Shown here in pieces: positions 5,272 through 10,322 of a stretch of DNA of 10,322 bases. Where the stretch lies: NCBI GenBank assembly GCA_030152125.1, contig JASLIR010000168.1, positions 1 through 10,322 on the forward strand, read 5' to 3'. The translations under genes and the position numbers were made by a program. Under the pieces are notes generated by a model, which searched no databases, was not told where the DNA came from, and was given only the letters and a program-made list of their open reading frames with translations. The DNA comes from Alkanindiges sp. (GTDB lineage Bacteria > Pseudomonadota > Gammaproteobacteria > Pseudomonadales > Moraxellaceae). How positions within the stretch are numbered: the first letter of the stretch is position 1; the number at the start of each line of letters is the position of its first letter.

Positions 5272-6204
5272 ATGCGATACCCCACAATGCCTTTGCAATA
5301 CCATGTTCATTTAGGCGATATCAATATTTCCAGGCAACTGGATGAACTGCCTGCCACCCTGCGCCACTATTTACAGGTTGTCCCTCCAGACTGGCTGCAG
5401 CAGGATATTTTATATAAACAGATACTGGCGATGCCCATGCTGCTGCGGCATGGCCGTGTGGTGTGGGCGGCACTGGTGCAGGCCAACTCGCTAATGTTTC
5501 AGCCAAGGGAAGAAAATTGCCCCGGTGACATTGTGTATGATCCCACCGGTAATACCGAACCGGGTACCCTGCTGGAAATGGCACAGAGCCTTTACCGGCT
5601 AAAAAACAGCAGTCCGGTACAGCCGGATCAGCAAGCGTATGCACAACACCTGACTGGTGAACTGGGTCGCCTGTTTGCCCAGCCCTACCCGCAAAGCCTG
5701 GCTGCGGTGCCGTTGCAGATGAGTTCCATCTGGTTCTGGCGGCCACACCTGCCCAATGGCATACTCAGCCTGCCCTTTTTTCCCATTTTGATATGTGATG
5801 ACGCAGCCTTTGCTGGTCAGGTAATGCCATTGCCGGCATTGTTCTGGCCTGCCGAACTGCAACAGCAATGGCTACAGCATGATATTGCCCATGAGGACTA
5901 TACACAGGCCAGCATACTGACGCGATTGCCCAAGGTTGAGCAGGCCCAGCCGCCGCTGTCCTACCTGTTTAAAGGAGTATATTCCTCGCCTAAACAGATC
6001 AGGTTATTCCTTGACCCACAACAGACCCGGGCAGATAAAAAGGCTTTTAATAAAAAGGGATTGCTGATTGCCACTGTGCTCATTATCCTGATGATTGGCG
6101 TATTCATACTGAAGCAGGAACCGGAACCGCAAAGCAAATGTAGCGACCTCCTGAAAAATCAGCCTGCTGAAGTAATCAATATGATTTGCCACAATCCGCA
6201 CTAG
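5272..6204 (+). CDS. Conserved hypothetical protein with C-terminal transmembrane anchor (310 aa)
   Basis: A large cytoplasmic N-terminal region (about 1-255) is followed by a Lys-rich stop (DKKAFNKKG) and one hydrophobic helix (about 263-280, LLIATVLIILMIGVFIL). A short tail ends the protein, with two cysteines (residues 290 and 306) that would be exported. Motifs that look conserved are RVVWAALVQANSLMF (62-76), ENCPGDIVYDP (81-91), RPHLPNGILSLPFFPILI (157-174) and VMPLPALFWPAEL (184-196). I recall similar arrangements in hypothetical proteins but cannot name the family. ATG at 5272 has AAGGA directly against it with no spacer, while ATG at 5287 has it 15 bases away, so the start is uncertain. 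The next gene begins 24 bases after the stop, so the two are probably cotranscribed. Confidence 0.7.
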   Translation: MRYPTMPLQYHVHLGDINISRQLDELPATLRHYLQVVPPDWLQQDILYKQILAMPMLLRHGRVVWAALVQANSLMFQPREENCPGDIVYDPTGNTEPGTLLEMAQSLYRLKNSSPVQPDQQAYAQHLTGELGRLFAQPYPQSLAAVPLQMSSIWFWRPHLPNGILSLPFFPILICDDAAFAGQVMPLPALFWPAELQQQWLQHDIAHEDYTQASILTRLPKVEQAQPPLSYLFKGVYSSPKQIRLFLDPQQTRADKKAFNKKGLLIATVLIILMIGVFILKQEPEPQSKCSDLLKNQPAEVINMICHNPH

Positions 6205-6228
6205 GCATTAGCCCTTAGGAAAAGCCCC

Positions 6229-7011
6229 ATGCTGCTGTTGAAACTGACCATTGTTCCCCTGTTTATTGCACTGGTGACACTGGCAGGAAGGCGCTGGGGT
6301 ACACGTCTGGCGGGCATACTCGGCGGCCTGCCTATTATCGCCGGGCCAATTGTGGTGATTCTAGCGCTGGAGCAAGGGCGCGATTTTGGTGTACAGGCAG
6401 CCACCTCCGCCATGGCTGCAGCAGCTGGCCTGCTGGCGTTTGGCACCGCCTATAGCTGGTTTAGCCTGAAATGGCGCTGGCCTGCGGCCATGAGTGCATC
6501 CTTAACCGTGTGGTTTTTATTTTCCCTGCTACTGTCGCAATTCAGCTTTAGTCCCGTTATTGCGCTAATGATTGCTATCAGTGCCCTATTGCTGACGCCC
6601 AGGCTGTTACCGCGTGTGGACAGCCCGGCTAAGCCCGCCAGCAGCTTAAAGGATTTACCAGTGCGCTTACTGGCAGGCGCCTTGCTCACTTTAAGCATCA
6701 CCCAGCTGGCACAACTGCTGGGCAGCAACTGGAGCGGCATTCTGGCCGTATTTCCGGTTATAGGTTTAATTCTTTCAGTATTTACCCACCGCAGCCAGGG
6801 TGGTGCACAGGTTACCCAGCTGTATCGTGGCACAGTGCGCGGCTTGTGGTCGTTTAGCCTGTTCTTTTTTACCCTGGCACTCACCTGGCAGGGTAATAAT
6901 AGCTTCTGGTGGCCACTGGCTTTTGCCATCATCAATGCCCTGCTGGTTCAGTTAGGCATGCAGGCATTTAGCCAGCTAAAAGCCCGAAAGATGCAGGCAG
7001 CACTGGATTAA
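6229..7011 (+). CDS. Polytopic inner-membrane protein with internal duplication (260 aa)
   Basis: Hydrophobic helices fill nearly the whole length, probably eight, with short polar links. Two halves look related. WGTRLAGILGGLPIIAGPIV (about 23-42), then EQG...GVQAA and a Gly turn, resembles LGSNWSGILAVFPVIGLILS (about 164-183), then RSQGG.QVTQLYRGTVRG. Each is followed by an aromatic-rich helix pair. Such duplicated membrane proteins are usual among transporters and small permeases, but no transport family is recognised. TTAGGA lies 8 bases before the ATG, giving a clear start. It follows the C-anchored protein by 24 bases and probably shares its transcript. It ends 11 bases before the stop of the convergent 7023-7781 gene. 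Confidence 0.75.
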   Translation: MLLLKLTIVPLFIALVTLAGRRWGTRLAGILGGLPIIAGPIVVILALEQGRDFGVQAATSAMAAAAGLLAFGTAYSWFSLKWRWPAAMSASLTVWFLFSLLLSQFSFSPVIALMIAISALLLTPRLLPRVDSPAKPASSLKDLPVRLLAGALLTLSITQLAQLLGSNWSGILAVFPVIGLILSVFTHRSQGGAQVTQLYRGTVRGLWSFSLFFFTLALTWQGNNSFWWPLAFAIINALLVQLGMQAFSQLKARKMQAALD

Positions 7012-7029
7012 CCCAAGGCGGCTTAATCC
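7005..7029. terminator. Weak shared dyad at the convergent gene ends
   Basis: GGATTAA (7005-7011) and TTAATCC (7023-7029) form a 7-bp inverted repeat around an 11-base loop. Each arm contains a stop codon, because both convergent genes end in Asp-TAA. It could act as a weak bidirectional terminator, or simply reflect two identical final codons. Confidence 0.25.
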
Positions 7030-7781
7030 CCATTAGCCACCGTGATGACATGCTGACCAAACTGGTCACGGTAGTACAACGTGCCGGATTTTGCCAGCCA
7101 GCGCACTACTTTAAAATGTTCGGGATCAACATTTAAGGGCATGCCATTCAGGTACACATTATCAGTGCTGCTGGCAACTTCATGCGGCCAGGCATCACAG
7201 TGTAAATAGCTCACCTGCTCGTTAGGCAGGTTTTCCAGCAATTGATAACCCTCAGCCTTGCCTGCTACCTTGCCCCGGTAAATCAGGTATTGCCCATCGC
7301 TGATCAGGTAGCGCCCCAGCTTTTTAATAGTCTCGCTATTTAATGCAGGATTAAGCCCCGTCCACACGCCACGGTAATACAGGCTATTGGCATCAAAGGC
7401 AAAGCCGGAATCGGCAAAAGGCTGTTGCAGGCTGCCAGCATCCACCGCCGGGGTGTTAAACGGGTTTTGCAGCACGGTGCCCTGCCACACCACTTTTTCA
7501 CCATCACCAAAATAGGCCGGATGCAAATAGCTTAAACCATCCTGCCATAATGCCTGCTGCGCTTTTGCACCCGTTTGCAGGCTATGAAAACGCTGCGGGT
7601 TTATCTCCGGCAAATAGCGCACAATCTGCAAACTGCTAAGCGCACTGCCCCGGTACACCAGTTGGCCGCGCTGGATGGCATATTCCAGTGACTGGCTATC
7701 CCGCGCGCAGGCCAGCACGGGCATATACCCCAGCGCCAGCAAAAGCGTTAAACCACCGAAAACATATGCCCTGCGCTTCAT
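7023..7781 (-). CDS. Exported DKNYY-like repeat protein (252 aa)
   Basis: An N-terminal signal peptide (MKRR, then a hydrophobic stretch to about residue 25) ends in VLAC-ARD. Cleavage by signal peptidase I, or lipidation at Cys25, are both possible. The mature part carries at least six short units of the form Y-x-G or close to it: LVYRG (41-45), VVWQG (97-101), LYYRG (134-138), LIYRG (166-170), VYLNG (209-213) and LYYRD (235-239). Most are preceded by Asp or Gly and followed by a Pro/Phe segment. This is the pattern of the DKNYY repeat family, a beta-rich exported protein of unknown role. The start ATG has only a weak ribosome-binding site. The gene is separated by 57 bases from the one upstream, with a short direct repeat (agaatcat at 7797 and 7812) in the gap. 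Confidence 0.7.
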   Translation of the reverse strand: MKRRAYVFGGLTLLLALGYMPVLACARDSQSLEYAIQRGQLVYRGSALSSLQIVRYLPEINPQRFHSLQTGAKAQQALWQDGLSYLHPAYFGDGEKVVWQGTVLQNPFNTPAVDAGSLQQPFADSGFAFDANSLYYRGVWTGLNPALNSETIKKLGRYLISDGQYLIYRGKVAGKAEGYQLLENLPNEQVSYLHCDAWPHEVASSTDNVYLNGMPLNVDPEHFKVVRWLAKSGTLYYRDQFGQHVITVANGD

Positions 7782-7796
7782 CAGGGTTACTTATTT

Positions 7797-7819
7797 AGAA
7801 TCATGTTATGCAGAATCAT
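7797..7819. repeat. Short direct repeat AGAATCAT in the gap between two leftward genes
   Basis: AGAATCAT occurs at 7797-7804 and again at 7812-7819, 15 bases apart, just upstream of the DKNYY-like gene start. It may be a pair of half-sites for a regulator, but the motif is short and could be chance. Confidence 0.25.
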
Positions 7820-7838
7820 ACGCGCCATCATCATTTCC

Positions 7839-8525
7839 CTATAGCCGGGCTAGGGGCTTAAGTGCCGGATCAAAATACGCCGCAGAATGAGTAGCCTGCT
7901 GGCGGTTTAACAATACCAATGCATCCAACCATGGCTCATGCTGCTCCCAGAAATCACCTGTAAATACTGACTCTTTACATAATTCAAGTTCTATTCCCAG
8001 ATTAATCAACTGCCTGGCATGCTGGACAGAAAGCGCCACTTTTTCCAGCTTGAGTGACATCACAAAAGATTCGCAAGCCATCTCGTATTCAGCAACATTT
8101 ATATAGTGTTGCACATGGGCAACTGCTTCCACCGTCAGAAAGGCCGCATAGCAGCCTAATAGCGCTGTTAAGCAATGCTCCGCCTTGATCAGCGACTTCA
8201 CGGGCTGTAATTTCCAGTATATATCACCGCTTATAATCATCTGCTTTACAGCGGTGGTCAGGCATTCACGGGTTATTTCCACCAGTACAACTGCATTGAT
8301 GGGCAAAGCATAGTACGCTATTTCCTTAAAGTCTTTCTCTTTGCTGTACTTTGGCATCAGGTAGGCAATATTTGCCAGGGTGCATGCACTACCCGCATAA
8401 CTTTTAGCTTTATAGCGTACCCAGAAATCAATGTTAGCCTGAGTGGGATCATTAGAAAACTGATGCGGGCTTTCTATCCGCAGTTCGGCATCTTCATACA
8501 GCAGCCAGTCTTTATCCATATTCAT
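7839..8525 (-). CDS. Helical hypothetical protein, possibly with a MafI-like C-terminal module (228 aa)
   Basis: I place the start at ATG 8525 (MNMDKDW). The frame extends upstream to a GTG at 8585, but that start has no ribosome-binding site and the added 20 residues look like translated AT-rich spacer. No domain is certain. The protein is soluble, mostly helical and has several cysteines (48, 88, 118, 125, 151, 183). Residues about 138-192 (HYINVAEYEMACESF ... LGIELELCKES ... DFW) follow the EYEMA-type helix pattern of small MafI-like toxin-immunity proteins; this is resemblance only. The stop falls inside an imperfect small hairpin (7836-7855). It diverges from a membrane-protein gene (8716) across an AT-rich regulatory gap. 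Confidence 0.6.
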   Translation of the reverse strand: MNMDKDWLLYEDAELRIESPHQFSNDPTQANIDFWVRYKAKSYAGSACTLANIAYLMPKYSKEKDFKEIAYYALPINAVVLVEITRECLTTAVKQMIISGDIYWKLQPVKSLIKAEHCLTALLGCYAAFLTVEAVAHVQHYINVAEYEMACESFVMSLKLEKVALSVQHARQLINLGIELELCKESVFTGDFWEQHEPWLDALVLLNRQQATHSAAYFDPALKPLARL

Positions 8526-8617
8526 ACTTATATCTATCTTCTTATTGCCACAAATTTTAGCACAATGCTTATTACTATCATACACATATAAGAAAACAAC
8601 TAATATTCAATAAAAAT

Positions 8618-8666
8618 ATAAGCAAAATTGTTGACTATTAATATAAATATGCTAATATTTGCTTAT
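8618..8666. promoter_or_regulatory. Inverted repeat bracketing a promoter (candidate operator)
   Basis: ATAAGCAAA (8618-8626) and TTTGCTTAT (8658-8666) are exact inverted 9-base copies, 31 bases apart. They enclose the -35 and -10 of the promoter for the rightward membrane-protein gene, and the right arm touches the end of the -10. This layout fits a repressor binding both arms, or a looped structure, and might also affect the leftward gene ending at 7839. Confidence 0.45.
8631..8658 (+). promoter_or_regulatory. Promoter with extended -10 for the 8716 gene
   Basis: TTGACT (8631-8636) serves as the -35 and TAATAT (8653-8658) as the -10, with a 16-base spacer. TGC immediately before TAATAT supplies an extended -10 (TGn). 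The -10 ends about 57 bases before the ATG at 8716, a normal leader length. It lies in an AT-rich island. Confidence 0.6.
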
Positions 8667-8715
8667 CAAAACGATGTAGCACTTATATACCAACCTTTCT
8701 ATTCGGGTGATCATC

Positions 8716-9030
8716 ATGCCGCAAAACCACAGCCAAAAACAAAAGCCATTCGACGCAACAGGCAACATTGACTATAACAACGTGCGTGATGATCACCTGA
8801 TTTTTATTGGTGGCATTACCTGCCTGGTTATGGCAGCCATTGTGTTGCTTAATACCGCCCTTGCCAATATTTACTTAAGCCTACTGGTTATTGCCGCAGT
8901 GATAGTGGTGATTCTACTGGCTACCCTATGCGTTACCCGCATCGGCTTTTTCCATTATGCCCTGCCTAGCCTTGCAGTGGTCATGTTTTCCCTGGTGTTA
9001 TTTGCCTTTACCCAGCAGCATTTGGGTTAA
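8716..9030 (+). CDS. Small three-helix membrane protein (104 aa)
   Basis: A polar N-terminal tail of about 25 residues (MPQNHSQKQKPFDATGNIDY) is followed by three hydrophobic helices at about 29-47, 51-71 and 77-97, ending TQQHLG. I chose ATG at 8716 rather than the GTG at 8707, because the GGTGA Shine-Dalgarno (8706-8710) lies 5 bases before the ATG and overlaps the GTG. A strong promoter with an extended -10 precedes it. It has the same size and helix number as the paired membrane proteins at 2378-3033, but I see no shared NRG/WAE motif. Its function is unknown. A 17-base gap to the next gene suggests an operon. Confidence 0.7.
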   Translation: MPQNHSQKQKPFDATGNIDYNNVRDDHLIFIGGITCLVMAAIVLLNTALANIYLSLLVIAAVIVVILLATLCVTRIGFFHYALPSLAVVMFSLVLFAFTQQHLG

Positions 9031-9047
9031 GCCACCACCATCCATTT

Positions 9048-9413
9048 ATGGCCAGTTACCATACCCTGCCGGCAGGCAATACACTGCCGGTATTCCCCGC
9101 CTTTAGCTACCACAGCGGCGGGGCTATCAGTTTTAAGCACAACCAGCTTGTTTTTTCCCTTGTTCATGGCCAGCAGCACCTGCTGCTGGCTGTGGATGCC
9201 TACCCGCACAATGATGGCTTTGACATAGGCACACAAGCCATTATTGTTGACGAACAAAACACCAGTATTGCCACAGGCATTGTGATGCAGCTATTGCCTG
9301 CCCAGCTACAGGGCCTACAGCAGCATGTTCAGCAATCCAGACTGTATGAACACAGCAGGCAGCAACAGGTAAAGGAATGGCAGGAGGTGATGCGGGAGAG
9401 TTGCTGGGTGTAG
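9048..9413 (+). CDS. Hypothetical cytoplasmic protein (121 aa)
   Basis: A soluble protein with no signal peptide or membrane helix. The first half (about 20-90) has alternating short hydrophobic strands (AISFKHNQLVFSL, HLLLAVDAY, QAIIVDEQN, IATGIVMQLL), which reads as a small beta domain. The last third (about 82-121) is a Gln-rich helix with repeated QQ pairs (LQQHVQQS, SRQQQVKEW). ATG at 9048 has no evident Shine-Dalgarno, but follows the upstream stop by 17 bases, so coupling or reinitiation is plausible. It converges on the 9417-9959 gene, with only 3 bases between the two stop codons. No family recognised. Confidence 0.6.
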   Translation: MASYHTLPAGNTLPVFPAFSYHSGGAISFKHNQLVFSLVHGQQHLLLAVDAYPHNDGFDIGTQAIIVDEQNTSIATGIVMQLLPAQLQGLQQHVQQSRLYEHSRQQQVKEWQEVMRESCWV

Positions 9414-9416
9414 GAG

Positions 9417-9959
9417 TTATTCCCTAGCCAATAGTTGCTGTAATACCGGACCTAATTCTGCACGCCTTCCGGACACCACATAGGTATCAATAAAATCTGG
9501 TAAATCAGCCACCAACCCCCAATCATCATCGGGAACCAAAATATCATAGAGAAATTTAAAAGGGTTCCATAAATACTGTCTTAACGTTTGATATTTCACC
9601 AGCATTAAACACTGGCCATTCTGTCCTATTGCTTCAAAAGAAAGACCCGACACTTTACCTGACCATACTGTTTTAGAAATTTCAGATACATCCACTAGCT
9701 GATCTTTCCAGCCTATCTGCAACGTACCATCTTCAGTGGCAAAAAAGACAAATATGCCTTCATGATATGCAGCATAAACACCACATGCCTTTTGCTCTCC
9801 CCGATAAGGTGTAAATTTAAAACGTTCATTGCCCAGGCTCAACGACAATAGCTCATGCTTTTTAAAGGCCACCAAGGTATGCCAGCATTTTAAAATAACG
9901 CCATCTTTTTCTATCATGTTCATTCTATAAGCCAAATAGCTTTTATCAGCTAATACCAT
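9417..9959 (-). CDS. Hypothetical protein (180 aa)
   Basis: A soluble, aromatic-rich protein without a signal peptide. It shows several beta-strand-like segments (GVYAAYHEGIFVFFAT 60-75, TLQIGWKDQLVDV 79-91) and a more helical C-terminal third containing NPFKFLYDILVPDDDWG (132-148) and DLPDFIDTY (152-160). The start at 9959 has no clear Shine-Dalgarno, and the ATGs at 9923 and 9917 (MNMIEKDG) are alternatives. The protein is more AT-rich in codon use than the central genes. It converges on 9048-9413 and diverges from the gene at 10026. Function unknown; its size and isolated position would suit an immunity-type or regulatory protein, but nothing in the sequence proves that. Confidence 0.6.
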   Translation of the reverse strand: MVLADKSYLAYRMNMIEKDGVILKCWHTLVAFKKHELLSLSLGNERFKFTPYRGEQKACGVYAAYHEGIFVFFATEDGTLQIGWKDQLVDVSEISKTVWSGKVSGLSFEAIGQNGQCLMLVKYQTLRQYLWNPFKFLYDILVPDDDWGLVADLPDFIDTYVVSGRRAELGPVLQQLLARE

Positions 9960-9993
9960 ACCGCATGCATAAACAGACTGGCAAATATCAAAC

Positions 9994-10014
9994 CTGATCA
10001 GACCATTGTATAAT
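9994..10014 (+). promoter_or_regulatory. Candidate -10 and adjacent palindrome for the last gene
   Basis: A perfect -10 hexamer TATAAT lies at 10009-10014, 11 bases before the first ATG of the open gene. No good -35 was found at 16-18 bases. The palindrome CTGATCAG (9994-10001) sits just upstream in the -35/-10 spacer region and could be an operator or activator site. If used, transcription would start within about 5 bases of the ATG, giving a nearly leaderless message. Confidence 0.4.
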
Positions 10015-10025
10015 CAGCCAAAACA

Positions 10026-10322
10026 ATGATGCTGAATAATATGGGAACCTATATCGATTTTTATCTTGGCACACTGGATGGTCTTAAGTCCCTGCTATTC
10101 AAGCATATTGATGAGCTATATGAGCATGTTTACCAGCTTCATATGGAATATCCTGACGATTACAGCCCGGAATTGATATCCATGCTGCTTAAACTTAAGC
10201 AACATGGTGAGCAGGCCTTAAACGTCACTACCAAACACGAAGCCTTGCTAATTGATGAAATAGTATGTGAGTTCCTAAATTATATAGATGAGAAACGTTC
10301 AGGTATTCTGCAAGATGTGACT
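10026..10322 (+). CDS. Hypothetical helical protein, N-terminal part (partial)
   Basis: The frame is open from ATG 10026 to the window edge: 99 codons with no stop. Possible starts are the consecutive ATGs at 10026 and 10029, and MGTYIDFY at 10041. None has a clear Shine-Dalgarno. The sequence is soluble, acidic-neutral and strongly helical (DFYLGTLDGLKSLLFKHIDELYEHVYQLHM, then PDDYSPELISMLLKLKQHG and EALLIDEIVCEFLNYIDEK). No membrane segment or signal peptide is visible. It diverges from the hypothetical gene at 9417-9959 by 66 bases. The family is not recognised, and the missing C-terminus prevents further calls. Confidence 0.6.
   Translation, partial: MMLNNMGTYIDFYLGTLDGLKSLLFKHIDELYEHVYQLHMEYPDDYSPELISMLLKLKQHGEQALNVTTKHEALLIDEIVCEFLNYIDEKRSGILQDVT

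Noticed and set aside
5321..5746. Minus-strand 141-codon frame inside the C-anchored protein gene
   Set aside because: It lies wholly opposite a longer, better-supported gene with a hydrophobic anchor; Pro/Ala-rich composition typical of an antisense shadow.
6450..6935. Minus-strand 161-codon frame opposite the polytopic membrane protein
   Set aside because: Opposite a clear multi-helix gene with a good ribosome-binding site; composition is shadow-like.
8526..8585. Upstream extension of the helical hypothetical gene to GTG at 8585
   Set aside because: No ribosome-binding site before the GTG, and the added residues read as AT-rich spacer.

Overview
The window reads as a piece of a Gram-negative proteobacterial chromosome. 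Two or three predicted lipoproteins, a signal-peptide beta-barrel protein ending in Phe, an Mpo1-like (DUF962) membrane protein and an AraC/XylS regulator all fit that. Gamma- or betaproteobacterial origin is the likeliest, but nothing here fixes the genus. No rRNA, tRNA, CRISPR array, transposase, integrase or phage structural gene was seen. Most of the window is accessory-type content: short hypothetical envelope and cytoplasmic proteins. The centre (about 4.4-7.8 kb) is visibly more GC-rich than 0.9-1.8 kb and 8.5-8.7 kb.

Layout. 1-264 is the C-terminal end of a class II histone-deacetylase-like (acetoin-utilisation-type) hydrolase. 265-911 holds no convincing gene. It contains a strong bidirectional terminator-like hairpin (521-551) and two diverged copies of a structured repeat (about 331-420 and 672-745) whose hairpins are kept although the inner stem sequence differs. 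From 3033 down to 1340 on the minus strand lies a tight four-gene operon built from two tandemly duplicated pairs: two small three-helix membrane proteins (overlapping start/stop), then two lipoproteins sharing an LCxxCF motif. A small secreted protein (912-1175) follows on the same strand, probably with its own promoter. Upstream of the operon, also leftward, are an outer-membrane beta-barrel candidate (3234-3878) and the Mpo1-like protein (3963-4322).

An AraC-family regulator (4389-5201) diverges from the Mpo1-like gene. It is followed rightward by a C-terminally anchored conserved protein (5272-6204) and a polytopic membrane protein with an internal duplication (6229-7011). A DKNYY-like exported repeat protein (7023-7781) and a helical hypothetical protein (7839-8525) run leftward. 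An AT-rich divergent region with an extended -10 promoter inside a 9-bp inverted repeat (8618-8666) drives a small three-helix membrane protein (8716-9030) and a following hypothetical gene (9048-9413). A leftward hypothetical gene (9417-9959) and a rightward open-ended gene (10026 to the edge) close the window.

Working together: the clearest possible undescribed unit is the 1340-3033 operon, which pairs inner-membrane and outer-membrane-directed lipid-anchored proteins, each present twice. The many small membrane, lipoprotein and helical hypothetical proteins suggest an envelope or toxin-immunity accessory zone, but no toxin is visible, so any such role is inference.
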